64,000 nt of DNA from Maniola hyperantus (GCF_902806685.2 NC_048560.1:2458492-2522491); one strand, 5' to 3'. Positions 8,173 through 19,262 are shown, counted from the first letter of the stretch. Program-made: numbers and translations. Notes: generated by a model from the sequence alone, not told the origin.

Positions 8173-8526
8173 GGAACTTTCTGAATAGTACTTACCAAGA
8201 TGGGCTGTGAAATGGTAACCAATAGACAGACAGACAAATACACAGTCGCATTTATAATATTAAAGAATAACATACATACCTAGATTATTTTGTACTAAAT
8301 ATTACATCAAAAAATTATGATGTCTGCAATATCCAAATATTTTTATTTTTATCTGTCCCGAAAGGTCCAGGAAATGTTATTGAAAGTTACAAGAGCCCAA
8401 AAAGGACCCTTACAAGCAATAAAACCTTATAAAACAATTCTTTTGATGGCGGAAATAAGGAAGGGCACCGGATATCGGGAATATAATTTGTCTATCCTTT
8501 TTTTTTTTCTCGTGAAGAAAATCCAT

Positions 8527-9200
8527 CATGGATACCACCGGCCACAGGCACAGTGGTTAATGGTTATGTCAGACTCCTAGCGACTAAAAACCTCACGAAG
8601 TTCCACCCCACCGCTAACGACGGAGCACAAGGGACCAACAACGCCTCGTTACTCCGCCAGCGGATGTCCGCCACGGCAAACCCACCACTGGGGCACTACG
8701 TGTCCCCAAACACCGTTAGAGGCATGCCGGAACCACAGCACGCCAACCAACCCGAGGACCACACTGTGAGCGACGGACCGCCCCGTGTCGATCATCCACA
8801 GATCCTCACGAGGGCTAGGGCTCGCGGGGAGGGCCCTTCCCTCTCCACGTTCCCCATCCTCACCATCTCCCTCGCCCTTCACCAAATTGGACGAGCGGTG
8901 AGCGGGTGAGACCGGTGGTGCAGCCAGTGTTTGGATGTATGATGAAACACTCATCACCAATCACCCACCACAGCCACACCCTCCGTCCTCCATCCTCCGT
9001 CTACTGCAGAGGGACGCGCGGACAACACCCTCTCCCTGCCAGGTCAATTAGCCATGGCTAACAATATCCCATGAGGAGAAATAGTTAACCATGTTACCAG
9101 GGTACACCGACCCAAGCGCTGCTCTTCCCCCGGAAGGGACCCGCAACACTCAGGCACACGGGGAGGTTACCTGGCTGGTACCCCAATCTGTCTATACCTA
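8527..9200 (+). repeat. GC-rich dispersed element of unknown class
   Basis: Much more GC-rich than its surroundings. Its last about 150 bp (TACCAGGGTACACCGACCC, GGTTACCTGGCTGG) matches 44285-44430, and CCGCGCATGTC-like blocks also recur there. Open frames on both strands here are compositional; no recognisable domain. Could be the GC-rich 5' region of a LINE. Confidence 0.5.
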
Positions 9201-9209
9201 CTCCAAGTT

Positions 9210-9296
9210 AGAGACGTGATAACCCAGTGGTTATGATATCCGCCTCCGAGTCGGGAGTTCGGGGTATCAATCCTGGGCCTCCACCTCTAACTTTAT
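9210..9296 (+). mobile_element. SINE-1-like tRNA head fragment
   Basis: Diverged tRNA-like head (GTGATAACCCAGTGGTTATG as A-box region, GGGTATCAATCCTGGG as B-box region) ending CACCTCTAACTTT, where SINE-1 is truncated. Confidence 0.55.
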
Positions 9297-9308
9297 CTTT
9301 ATTTTGAA

Positions 9309-9530
9309 CTAGCTTATGCTCGCGACTTCGTCCGCGTGGACTACACAAATTTCAAAACTCTTTTTCACCCCCTTAGGAGTTGAATTTTCAAAAATCCTTT
9401 CTTAGCGGATGCCTACGTCATAATAGCTATCTGCATGCCAAATTTCAGCCGGATCCGTCCAGTAGTTTGAGCTGTGCGTTGATAGATCAGTCAGTCAGTC
9501 AGTCACCTTTCCCTTTTATATATTTATAGA
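9309..9530 (-). mobile_element. Hel-A Helitron, complete
   Basis: On minus it begins TCTATAAATATATAAAAGGG (9530 leftwards) and ends AAGCTAG at 9309, with the GACT run and terminal hairpin intact. Confidence 0.85.
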
Positions 9531-9531
9531 G

Positions 9532-10513
9532 GTTTTTTATTCAGATACAAGTTAGCCCTTAACTGCAATCTCAGTGGTAAGTGATGATGCATTCTAAGAT
9601 AGATGCGGGCGACCTGAAAGCGGTATGCGAGTTTATTTTATACTAGCTGATCCCCGCGGCTTCGCCCGCGTAGATTTAGGTTTTTAAAGATCCCGTATAG
9701 CCTATGTCACTCAGGAATAATGTAGCTTTCTACTGGTGAAAGAATTTTTAAAATCGGTTCAGTAGTTCTAAAGATTACCCCTACAAACAAACTTAACGAC
9801 ATTACCTCTTTATATAATACAACGGGCCGTGCAGCAGAAATCGTAATATTTTAATTTCGCCATAACTTCAAAACCAAACGTCCAATTTTAATCATTCAAA
9901 GACCAAATATTATCTCCATAAACTGTTCTTAGTGATGAAATCATTTATTTTGATAAGGATTAATAGCATGAGTAAAATAAACGCGTTTAAATGTAGTCCA
10001 AAAAAATTCAAGATTTTTAAATAAAAAAATGGTTGCTGTGCCTCACTCGACATAGATGGGTATAGTGTGTCGCGGACTTTTTTGTAGATATTTATAAGAT
10101 CTACAATTAATTAGAACATTTTATGGTTCTATCTTTTATAGTTTAGGCAGCGTACGCAAAATAAGTAACTTTTCTGGTTGATTTTTTACACCTTGTGTCC
10201 GAAAAACCCAAATATCTTACGGAACCCTATTTTTTTCCAAAATAAAATATAGCCTATGTTACTCGTGGATAATGTAGCTTTCGAATGGTGAAAGAATTTT
10301 TAAAATCGGTCCAGTAGTTTTTGAGCCTATTCAGTACAAACAAACAAACAAACAAACAAAGTTTTCCTCTTTATAATATTAGTGTAGAAGTGTAGATGTA
10401 GAAATACCCCTTTGATTTCTCCACAGCATCGTACCGGAACGCTAAATCGTTTGGTGGCATGGCTTTGCCGGTAGGGTGGTAACTAGCCACGGCCGAAGTT
10501 CCCACCAGACGAA
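9532..10513 (-). mobile_element. SINE-2 split by a Helitron
   Basis: The tail half (9532-9642) and core half (10401-10513, GGTAGGGTGGTAACTAGCCA) are collinear parts of SINE-2 separated by the 746-bp element at 9643-10388. The tRNA head is absent. Confidence 0.75.
9643..10388 (-). mobile_element. Helitron, 746 bp, with repeated internal module
   Basis: Plus-strand reading starts CTAGCTGATCCCCGCGGCTT and ends ATATTAGTGTAGA, i.e. TCTACACTAATATTAT as 5' end on minus. A module (ATAGCCTATGT...GAATTTTTAAAATCGGT) occurs twice, near 9702 and 10251. Confidence 0.7.
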
Positions 10514-10527
10514 ACTTTACGAAGTAA

Positions 10528-10722
10528 CTTACTTTACGGTGAAGGAAAACGTCGTATGGAAACCTGCATGCCTGAGAGTTCTCCATATTGTCCTCAAAGG
10601 TGTGTGAAGTCTGCCAATCCCACTAGGCCAGCGCGTGACGGTTTATGGTCTAAACCTTTCTCATGAAGAGAGGAGACCTGTTCTCGGTCGTGGACCGGTG
10701 AGGGATTGACATGATGATACTC
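10528..10722 (+). mobile_element. SINE-1 fragment without tRNA head
   Basis: Body from ACGGTGAAGGAAAAC to ATGATGATAC; diverged from other copies. Confidence 0.7.
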
Positions 10723-10732
10723 AAAGTTGTCT

Positions 10733-10935
10733 AGCGGGAGGCTTCGGCCGTGGCTAGTTAGTACCCTACCGGCAAAGCCGTGCCGCCAAGCGATTTAGCG
10801 TTCCACTACGATGCCGTGTAGAAACCAAAGGGGTGTGGGTTTAATAATTAAAAGAAAAAGCTGCCATACCCCTTACAGGTTAGCCTGCTTCCATCTTAGG
10901 TGAGATTACTTGTATCTGAATTAAAAAAAAAGTTT
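10733..10935 (+). mobile_element. SINE-2 fragment
   Basis: GGGAGGCTTCGGCCGTGGCT to the A-rich tail after TTGTATCTGAATT; plus orientation, no tRNA head. Confidence 0.8.
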
Positions 10936-11382
10936 TCAGTCACCTTTTCTTTTATACATATTATATTTAGATATACCTTCTCATGAAGTTCAGAACTTCG
11001 TTGCGTTCATTAGAGTAATTAGTTCTCATGCGGGCGGTATTGAATTACTTGCAGCAAGGCATCGTTATAAGAGAGAATATTTAGTAAGTTTATAAAGCAA
11101 AAACATGCCCACATAATATGATCTTTTTCGAAGGCATAATATTATACGAATACTGGGCTCTAGGTATAGACTAGGATTCAAGATTTCCGAGTAAAGGCTA
11201 AATATATAAAGCTAGACAGTGGCTAGAGTAAACAAGTGGAATTTATATAATCTGCAACCGGCGAGTAGCGTCCGCAGCTGTGCTCTATTTATCTCACGGG
11301 GAAAACAACTGGGGCTAACATGTGAAACTAGGTTTTCTTTTCAAATACAGAATGTTACCAGAACGCTAGCAAACCATAAAAT
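10936..11382. other. No feature recognised
   Basis: AT-rich. A short MITE tip (TTACCAGAACGCTAGCAAA, about 11354-11372) matches the ends of the elements at 33484 and 47036, but no second end is seen. Confidence 0.4.
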
Positions 11383-11660
11383 TCAAAGTCCTGACTGACT
11401 GACTGACTGACTTATATATCAACGCCCAGCTGGTCCAATACAAACAATATCAAATCAATACAACATGGACAACATGGATAACATGGAACAATGTGGACAA
11501 TATCAAATTTTGAGAGTGTGTTCTTTGTAAAAAGTAAGTATCCACTAAAATGGATTTTTCGAAATTCCACCCCTTAGTGGGTTAAATAGGGGATGAAAGT
11601 TTGTATGAAAGTCCGTCATTTTTCAAGTTATTTGCATGAAAATTGGTATTTGGGTTGTCG
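11383..11660 (+). mobile_element. Helitron fragment (relative of 61999-62486)
   Basis: GACTGACTGACTGACTTATATATCAACGC followed, after a short foreign stretch, by GTGTTCTTTGTAAA and CCACCCCTTAGTGGG, matching the reverse complement of 62486-62100. Confidence 0.55.
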
Positions 11661-11661
11661 G

Positions 11662-11915
11662 TCACTGGGCGATGAAGAGAGTGCTTGGAGTTTCTCTACG
11701 TGATCAAATCAGAAATGAGCACTAGAGTAACCGACATAGCTCAACGGGTTGCGAAGCTGAAGTGGCAATGGGCAGGACACATAGCTCGTAAAACCGATAG
11801 ACGTTGGGGTCTCAAGGTGCTGGAATGGTGACCTCGCACCGAAAGACGCAGCGTTGGAAGACCCCCACTAGGTGGACGGACGACATCAGACGAGTCGCAT
11901 GGAGCCGCAAAATAA
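11662..11915 (+). mobile_element. RTE-like LINE 3' fragment (degraded)
   Basis: Encodes pieces of the RTE reverse-transcriptase C-terminus (LGVSLRDQIRNE, TRVTDIAQRVAKLKWQWAGH, then RTDDIRRVAW after frame breaks). Better copy at 17205-17570. Confidence 0.65.
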
Positions 11916-12174
11916 AAGGTAGCTAAGTACTAAGTATCTGTACAAAAAGGCCTAAACCTAACATAATCCCCGCATTCTCAACGCGTCCCAAATATACTTT
12001 GGCATTATCTCGGAGTGCCGATTTACTGAAGAGCCTGATATACTCGCACTCTTAAGCCTGACTAATTCGGCCCAATTCCTCTTCAAAGATAAGAGCGATT
12101 GTTCTAGGTTCATGATGCGAGCCTAAGTTGTTTTTCTGTGCTAAGTAAATAGGCTTTCACGTAACGTTTCCACG

Positions 12175-12360
12175 ATATATTGAAGTAACAGTACGCAGCC
12201 GAAAGTTATTTACATTGACCTTTAGAATGACATGTCGGCTGTGTAGAGCGTTGTCTCTGTCACTCATACCTATATGACGTTATGTCGGTCTCAACGACAG
12301 AGACAGTCCTCCCACCCAGTTGTGGCAGGTGGTTGCAACGTCACTAAGTGTCTGGCAATG
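12175..12360. repeat. Fold-back type dispersed repeat fragment
   Basis: CCTTTAGAATGACATGTCGGCT, GTAGAGCGTTGTCTCTGTCACT and GGTCTCAACGACAGAGAC also occur at 14300-14455 and as an inverted pair at 45138-45320. Confidence 0.6.
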
Positions 12361-12479
12361 CATGACGTGATTTTAAAATACTATTCCGGTTAAATTTTGT
12401 TTTTTTTTTTTTTTTTTTTAATACAATAAAACTTAAAGCTAGCCTTATCTAATTACTATATAAATCATGACCGCGTGGA

Positions 12480-13045
12480 ATGGTGCCAAGAATACTGGCT
12501 GCATTTCCGCGCTGGACAGCCAGGCTGATCCGCTGCGCAAAAAATGAGCCAGCCCTTCTGTCACCGGTTAAAATATATAATTTCGGACAAAATATTCTTA
12601 GTTACAAGAAAATTGGTGATCTACACAATAGGCTAACTAGAAACAGAGACAAACTTGCAGCTCCTGCCTTCCGCCTCAGGAAAGTCCAAAAGTCATTTGT
12701 GGGTATGGGTATTACCTTTTATAATAAAATCCCGCAAACTATTTTGGACTTACCTTTGCACAAGTTTAAAAAATCTATTAAAAATATGCCCCTGAAAAAA
12801 GCATATTACACAATTGAAGATTATCTAAATGATAAAAGAGCGTGGATTTGACCTGCAGCTCGTTCCAGCAACGCACAAGACTGCAAATACTATTTTATAC
12901 ATGGCATAATCTTGTACCTATATCAAATATTTGAAAAGAGCAACCGCCGAGTTTCTTGCTGGTTCTTCTCGGCAGGAAAGGCATTCCGAACCAGTGGTAG
13001 ATGCATCCGACTATTCGTAAGTACTTGTAAAAGTTTATACGAATA
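12480..13045 (+). mobile_element. CR1/L2-like LINE, 3' end with ORF C-terminus
   Basis: Reading frame 12480-12851 encodes HNRLTRNRDKLAAPAFRL, VGMGITFYNKIPQTILDLPL and AYYTIEDYLNDKRAW, then a stop; this is the C-terminal tail typical of CR1-like reverse transcriptases in insects. The 3' UTR runs to about 13045. The same UTR occurs inverted at 27962 and 37693. 5'-truncated. Confidence 0.7.
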
Positions 13046-13130
13046 AAAAAGATTTTCAGTTTTTCATTTTAATTTTCATAAAAAATTGACTTTGTACTTT
13101 GACGTAAGATTCTATATGTCTTTATTACCT

Positions 13131-13270
13131 TTCATCTCCCAAAGCCACCATGATTCAAACTTAACAGTCGCTTACCGTTCCTACCTGTGTTGGGGACGAT
13201 ACGCAGATAAACTTTCAGCTTTTATAAAATAACGAATGTCTGGCACGCGCTGGCTCTCTCTGTACCTATT
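13131..13270 (-). repeat. Dispersed repeat with TTATAAAAGCTGAAAGTTT (inverted copy)
   Basis: Reverse complement of the 5745-5880 repeat: AACTTTCAGCTTTTATAAAA and AGCCACCATGATTCAA in order. Confidence 0.6.
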
Positions 13271-13390
13271 ATGATAGCAGAAATTATCAACTTGCTCTAG
13301 GGGCTTAAAACACGGCACTGCAGCTTTTATTTCTGTATTGTTGTAAGAAAATCGTTTGTAATTTGTTTTGTTAAGGGAAACATAACAATT

Positions 13391-13577
13391 TTAGAGCTAA
13401 CGCGCACCACGGTGCTGCGAGTTGCGGTGCGTTTTAAAATCCGTTAAATTTAAATGTATGAAAATCTGGTGCGGAATTAATTCCGCAGTGCGCGGGTTTC
13501 TATGTAGTTCTATAATTCACAGATTTTGCGGAGAAAAAACGTACGGAAATTTCCCGTGATGCGCGCTAGCTCTTACC
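13391..13577. mobile_element. Probable MITE with TTAGAGCTA ends
   Basis: Left end TTAGAGCTAACGCGCACCAC and right end GTGATGCGCGCTAGCTCTTA form an imperfect terminal inverted repeat about 20 bp long. Target duplication uncertain. Confidence 0.6.
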
Positions 13578-13696
13578 GTATATTTCTGTAGTGATACTTC
13601 CTTACAAAGAGATAAATTAATACAAATTAGAAATAAATACAAATTAGAACAAAACTGCGTTTGTATGGAGAACGCCGGGAAGCGGGCTACTTGCAT

Positions 13697-13991
13697 ATCA
13701 TCATCATCATGATCAACCCATCGCCGGCTCACTACAGAGCACGGGTCTCCCCTCAGAGTGAGAAGGGTTTTGACCATAGTCTACCACGCTGGCCACATGC
13801 GGATTGGTAGACTTATGCAGAACTCTCATTCATGCAGGTTTCCTAACGATGTTTTCCTTCACATTTAAAGCAAGTGATATTTAATTACTTAGAACGCACA
13901 TAACTCCGAAAAGTTAGAGGTGCGTGCCCGGGATCGAACCCCCGACCTCCGATTAGAAGGCGGACGTCCTAACCACTAGGCTATCACAGCT
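13697..13991 (-). mobile_element. SINE-1
   Basis: ATCATCATC tail at left, tRNA-like head with GGTTCGATCCC at right; full family order. Confidence 0.88.
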
Positions 13992-14174
13992 TCCTGCATA
14001 ATATGCAATATTGCATGATAATATATCATATTGATTGAAGTCACGAAACGGTGAACATAATTAAAACGTTTCAAGAGCAAAATGAGATACGTTAATTAAA
14101 TTTTCATAAATAACTATGGGATTTCGTTTTCAATTAATAAGTAACTAGGTAGGTATAGGTACACTATCAGTACC

Positions 14175-14290
14175 CATATTATTATACCTAAATGTGAAAG
14201 TGTGTTTGTTTGTTGGTTTATTAGTTTGTTGGTTTGTTGGTTTGTCCTTCAATCACGTCGCAACGGATTGATGTCATTTTTTGTGGGTTG
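14175..14290 (+). mobile_element. Hel-B relative, 5' fragment with TTTG repeats
   Basis: CATATTATTATACCTAAATG, GTTTGTTTGTTGG repeats and CAATCACGTCGCAACGGATT match 49777-50059; cut at about 14290. Confidence 0.55.
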
Positions 14291-14299
14291 GCATCTCGA

Positions 14300-14455
14300 T
14301 CTGTCGTGGACTGTATGCGGCCGAAAGTGATGATCATCGGCCTTTAGAATGACATTTCATCTTTGTAGAGCGTTGTCTCTGTCACTTATACCCATATGAC
14401 GCCTTGACGGTCTCAACGACCGAGACTACAAATCTGCTGTCTCCTTCCAAAGATC
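14300..14455. repeat. Fold-back type dispersed repeat fragment
   Basis: Shares CGGCCTTTAGAATGACATTT, GTAGAGCGTTGTCTCTGTCA and GGTCTCAACGAC with 12175-12360 and 45138-45320. Confidence 0.55.
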
Positions 14456-14819
14456 GACTATCGATTAAATAAATAAATAAATAAATGTTTTATTTGCAAA
14501 ATTAGATTCCAAAGTTCGTCAATTTTTGGGCACATACTGAACCTACGTGTTTCATTTCAGGATTTTTGAAAATTCCACATTCTTTTCGATTTCCAAAAAT
14601 CATACTCAAGCTAATGTGAGGCGGGTCATTTAGTCTCAAACCCTTGTTCGCACTATTTATTCGGACCCCTATTTGTAAAAATAATTGTGTAGGCCGTAGA
14701 CAACAATTTAGTAATTCGGCGACAAATTACAAACTTTACCTATTAGCCGCCTTCACGGCTCTGCAGTATAAATATTTTAGGATCACTGTACTGAATGTGT
14801 TTAGCTTTTAAACATTTTT

Positions 14820-15173
14820 AGTACATCTTATAGCTGACATTTGGGGAAAATTCTGAAAACCGTGAATTTAGGGTTAGATCACACAAAAAAATTAAATTGT
14901 GGTCATGAACTAACAATTAGTATTTTGAACTTTCGAGGTGAGATAACATGGGGTATCAAGTGGGGTATCATATGAAAGGTATTCACCTGTGCATTCTAAA
15001 ACAGATTTTTATTTATTTGTATACATAATAGTTTTTGAATTATCGTGCAAAATGTCGAAAAAATACGACTGTAGTACGGAGCCCTCATTGCGCGAACCTG
15101 ACTCGCACTTGGTTGGTTGCCAAATTTCATGATTCTAGGTCAACGGGAAGTACCCTGTAGGTTTCTTGACAGG

Positions 15174-15211
<38 letters not shown>

Positions 15212-15270
15212 TACAACAAATTGATCCTATAAGGGTTCGTTTTTCCTTTTGAGGTACGGAACCCTAAAAA
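14820..15270 (+). mobile_element. High-copy dispersed repeat, rearranged copy
   Basis: 14820-15118 runs forward (AAACCGTGAATTT to GACTCGCACTTGGTTGG). Then 15118-15270 is an inverted piece of the same family (CCAAATTTCATGATTCTAGG ... GGTACGGAACCCTAAAAA) with a (GACA)n run. Confidence 0.7.
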
Positions 15271-15576
15271 CCACGAAGGTTTAGATGAAGTGTGTCATTC
15301 CGAATACTTATTAATACATAATAATTTTCTATAAATAATTTACATTGTTTATAGAAGCACTTATTAAGATACGATAAATATAATATAGTGGATCTATGTA
15401 AAACGGACACCAGAGAGACCAGAGAGTCTGCTAGCTGCTAGCAAATACAACACATTTGAATTTAGGTTACCAATCTGTGTATGAGGGAGATTGTTTGTTT
15501 AGGATCTGATTGGTATTTGCCACATATCTACAGACATCTTGCTTAATGTTACATGTTATTTTATGTGTGTTTACAC

Positions 15577-15839
15577 ATAGCTGATGCCTTTGTCCGCGTG
15601 GAATTAGGTTTTTTTAAAAGTCCCGTGGGAACTCTTTAAATTTTTCCGGGATAAAAGTAGCCTATGAGTTAATCTAGGGTAGGTACTAGCAGAGATTATA
15701 TATACTTGTTAATATATTATCTCTGGTACTAGGTATATCCTCATTCCAAACAGCCAAATCCGTCCAGTGGTTTTTGCGTGAAAGAGTAACAAACATACAC
15801 ACACGCACACACTCATACAAGCTTTCGCCTTTAAATAAA
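15577..15839 (-). mobile_element. Hel-B-type Helitron with internal insertion
   Basis: ATAGCTGATGCCTTTGTCCG at the left matches the 3' Helitron end. The core is broken at about 15682-15732 by an imperfect inverted repeat around AGAGATTATATATAC. Directly abuts the next Helitron. Confidence 0.65.
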
Positions 15840-16056
15840 TCCATACTAATATTATAAATGCGAAAGTGTGTCTGTCTGTCTGTCTGCTAGCTTTTCACGG
15901 CCCATCCGTTTAACTGATTTTGATGAAATTTGGTACAGAGATAGCTTGCATATCGGGGAAGGACATAGGCTACTTTTTATCCGGGAAAATCAAAGAGTTC
16001 CCACGGGATTCTAAAATACCTAATTCCACGCGGACGAAGTCGCGGGCATCATCTAG
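15840..16056 (+). mobile_element. Hel-B Helitron, complete, 217 bp
   Basis: A/TCCATACTAATATTATAAAT at the start, TCTG run, TTTTCACGGCCCATCCG, TATCCGGGAAAATCAAAG, terminal hairpin CGCGGACGAAGTCGCG and end GCATCATCTAG/T. Starts with TC, ends in CTAG and sits between A and T, all Helitron features. Confidence 0.88.
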
Positions 16057-16321
16057 TAATAAATAAATAAATAATCATTTATTTGCAAGAACGTTGGTAC
16101 AAAAAAGATGAAAGTATACAATATAAAGAGCCCTAAACATTGGACTAAATTAATAGTGTGCAAATATTTTAAGAAATATAGATAAAAAATTAAGTTATTA
16201 AACATTATATCAAACGAAATTATTAGTCTTACAGCATGCAATCAATAAAATGTCAGAGCATATTAAAAGAATACAATACAATGAAAATTAAGTAGATGTC
16301 AGTAATTAAATTTATCCACAC
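16057..16321 (-). repeat. AT-rich region starting with (TAAA)n; possible LINE tail
   Basis: AATAAATAAATAAATAATCATTTATTTGCAAG is like the tail and 3' UTR start of a LINE in minus orientation (compare 49190-49260), but no coding segment confirms it. Confidence 0.35.
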
Positions 16322-16706
16322 TTACTACCGTACTCTGAGTCGCTTAATCTAAATATATAAAAGGAAAAGGTGACTGACTGACTGACTGACTGACTGACTG
16401 AATGACTGACTGACTGACTGATCTATCAACGCACAGCTCAAACTACTGGACGGATCGGGCTGAAATTTGGCATGCAGATAGCTATTATGACGTAGGCATC
16501 CGCTAAGAAAGGATTTTTGAAAATTCAACCCCTAAAGGGGTGAAACAGGGGATTGAAATTTGTGTAGTCCACGCGGACGAAGTCGCGAGCATTAGCTAGT
16601 CGTTACTTAAGTTTAGTTAAAACGATGCAGAGCTATATCTCTCACATAAATCTGTCTCGTTTTAACTCAATCTTAAGTAACGATTAGCGACTCTGAGTGC
16701 GGCTGT
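16322..16706. mobile_element. Palindromic MITE interrupted by Hel-A
   Basis: 16322-16347 and 16600-16706 together equal the palindromic element found whole at 26033-26160 and 39551-39688 (ends CTTAC.GCCGTACTCAGAGTCGCT, core TCTCGTTTTAACT). Confidence 0.8.
16348..16599 (+). mobile_element. Hel-A Helitron, complete, 252 bp
   Basis: TCTAAATATATAAAAGGAAA at 16348, expanded GACT run, end GCATTAGCTAG at 16599. Lies between A and T of a palindromic MITE whose intact paralogues show the empty site and no duplication. Confidence 0.92.
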
Positions 16707-17204
16707 TACTAAGTCAACAGTTATTGCATTAAATATTTTTGGACGTAGTAGCATTTTTCTAAAAGTAACTTATTAAGTTTATTTAGTGTAATATATCTGC
16801 TCTTTTTTATAATATTATGGGTAGTGTTATACATACAATGTACATATATTCTTGTTTTTATCAAAGAAGTAATTAAACTATTAGGTAATAAACTTAAATC
16901 TAAAAAAAAAAAAAAAACATTAGGTAAATTAAAACTAAAATAAATTAAATTAAATCTGTGTATAAAATTAATATATAAAATAATAGGATAACTAGCACAA
17001 GCATTTACAATGCAAAAAGTGTGAAAATAGTTGGAAAACAGTGGAACCTGCCTCACCTGAAGCTTTAATTAATCCCCAAGCGTTGACTGCCAGACTCCGT
17101 GAGAGCATTTTATTTAGGGATACCATGATTTTGTAAGGATAGTTATTTCAAAAATTCAAAATTCAAATCATTTATTCAAAATAGGCTTAAGAGGCGCAAG
17201 CTCA
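16707..17204. other. AT-rich, no feature recognised
   Basis: Includes a 15-A run near 16903-16917. Open frames here are low-complexity. A LINE 3' UTR is possible but unsupported. Confidence 0.4.
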
Positions 17205-17570
17205 GAGTCACTCAGCGGGCGATGGAGAGAGAGCCTATGCTTGGAGTTTCTCTACGTGATCAAATCAGAAATGAGGAGATCCGTGGGAGAACTAGAGTAA
17301 CCGACATAGCTCAACGAGTTGCGAAGCTGAAGCGGCAATGGACAGGGCACATAGTTCGTAATACCGATAGACGTGGGGGTCCCAAGGTGCTGGAATGGCG
17401 ACCTCGCACCGCAAGACGCAGTTTTGGCAGACCCCCCACTAGGTGGACGGCCGACATCAGACGAGTCGCAGGGAGGCATTGGATTCAGACGGCGGAAGAC
17501 CGTGGCGTGTGGAAGTCCCTACAAGAGACCTATGTCCAGCAGTGGACGCCTATCGGTTGATGATTCAGAA
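17205..17570 (+). mobile_element. RTE-like LINE 3' fragment with open C-terminal frame
   Basis: Frame 17222-17560 (112 codons) encodes MLGVSLRDQIRNEEIRGRTR, VTDIAQRVAKLKRQW, GHIVRNTDRR, RRSFGRPPTRWTADIRRVAG and YVQQWTPIG, the C-terminal end of RTE-clade reverse transcriptase found in many insect genomes. 5'-truncated, so inactive. Confidence 0.82.
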
Positions 17571-17577
17571 AAGGTAC

Positions 17578-17738
17578 CATAGGTCTTTCACGGCCCATAC
17601 GTTGAACCGATTTTGACAAAATTTGGTACAGAGATAGCTTGCATACCGGGGAAGGACATAGGCTACTTTTTATCACGGAAAATCAAAGAGTTCCCACGTG
17701 ATTTTTAAAATAACCTAATTCCACGCGGATGAATCAGC
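17578..17738 (+). mobile_element. Hel-B Helitron, 3' fragment
   Basis: CTTTCACGGCCCATACG to ATCAGCTAG; hairpin reduced by deletion (CGCGGATGAATCAGCTAG). Confidence 0.7.
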
Positions 17739-18415
17739 TAGTCATATATTAATATCGATACTACGAAAGGTGTTTTATTAAACTACTCTAAAAATGAAAG
17801 AACTACAAGAGCTGGGCCACCCTATTTTCCTTGGCTCTACGCCAGGCGCTTTGTATGACGAGCCTCATTGTGAATTGCGTGAATTGTGAACTACGTTGTC
17901 CTTGTTAGTTTTCATAATTCCGTTTATTCGCTGCTGAGCCAATTTACAAGTAGAAGAAGTACCTAGTAGCTGGATTGTTTGCTTTTCCTGTAGGTCTAGT
18001 AGTGGCATATTACATTGTTGGAGAAACGTTGATAGATCAGTTAGTCAGTCAGTCACCTTTCCTTTTATATATTTAGAAGATATTATAAACTGCCACCTAA
18101 TGCATGTTTAACCTTTAAATATCAAAATTTGCAAAAAAGTCTTTATTCCGAAGCACTTTAGTCCTGAACTAGTTTCAACTGGGTCGAACCGGTTGAAAGC
18201 TGAATTGTGGAACGCAGCACTTGTTTGACTCCTCTTAATATTTATTCGTGAAGTTCGCGCGACTCTGTGTATTTTATCTACTACCGTTTTAGTAGATAAA
18301 ACTATAGTTATAAATCAGTAACATCGCACTTGAACAATCCCGTAGGTATTCAATGAGCAGAGTGTATTAGGAGTACGTATCGTACCTACCTACTATAGGA
18401 TGCAATCTAAATATA
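17739..18415. other. Mostly unassigned; contains a Hel-A tail
   Basis: 18027-18075 is the 5' end of an inverted Hel-A (GATAGATCAG, TCAGTCAGTC, CCTTTTATATATTTAGA). The rest is AT-rich with an inverted pair (ATTTTATCTACTA / TAGTAGATAAAA, 18271-18300), no gene seen. Confidence 0.4.
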
Positions 18416-18629
18416 TAAAAGGAAAAGGTGACTGACTGACTGACTGACTGATCTATCAACGCACAGCTCAAACTACTGGAAGGATCGGGCTGAAATTTGG
18501 CATGCAAATAGCTATTATGACGTACGCATCCGCTAAGAAAATATTTTTGAAAATTCAACCCGTAATGGGGTAAAATAGGAGCTCGAAATTTGTGTAGTCC
18601 ACACGGACGAATTCGCGAGCTTGAGCTAG
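18416..18629 (+). mobile_element. Hel-A Helitron, complete
   Basis: A/TCTAAATATATAAAAGGAAA to GAGCTTGAGCTAG/T, 214 bp. Confidence 0.87.
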
Positions 18630-19009
18630 TTATAAAAAAAACTATTGCAGTAACACATATTATAAATGTTACCAAATTATAATTTCAAATTGCATAAAAT
18701 CATGATTTCAAATTTATAGCAAATTTAATTCCACCGATTACCGGCCAAAATGATAATAATTGTGTTTCAAACGTCGAATCCTATCGATAATGTTTTAATG
18801 CAATTATCAAAGTCGACGAAAATGATTAAAATGAACGAGGTTTAAACCCGTAATTAGAATGCAAAGCTGACATTTATCGTTGTTATTTTCCAAATGGAAC
18901 AAAATATCACTTAATTATTTTATGGAAATTCAGGGAAAATAAACTTAACGAGTACTGAAATCATGAAATGTAGTCTGTTTTAATTGAAAACTTACACATG
19001 GTTATATTT

Positions 19010-19262
19010 TCATAATATCATCATCATCATCAGACAATAGACGTCCACAGCTGAACATAGGTCTCTTGTAGGGACATCCACACGCCACGGTCTTGCGCCG
19101 CTTGAATCCAGCGGTTCCCTGCGACTCGTCTGATATCGTTCGTCCACCTAGTGGGGGCTCTTCCAACACTGCGATTTCCGATGCGAGGTCGCCATTCCAG
19201 CCCCATGGCACCCCAACGTCTGTCGGTTTTACGAAATATGCGCCCTGCCCATTGCTACATAT
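19010..19262 (-). mobile_element. RTE-like LINE 3' fragment (duplication copy 1)
   Basis: Minus-strand pieces FVKPTDVGVPWGWNGDLASE and GGRTISDESQGTAGFKRRKT show the RTE 3' region read in a shifted frame; the CATCATCATC tail is at the left. Confidence 0.7.

Noticed and set aside
8553..8960. Long overlapping frames on both strands
   Set aside because: High GC with few stops explains them; both strands open at once and no domain is recognisable.
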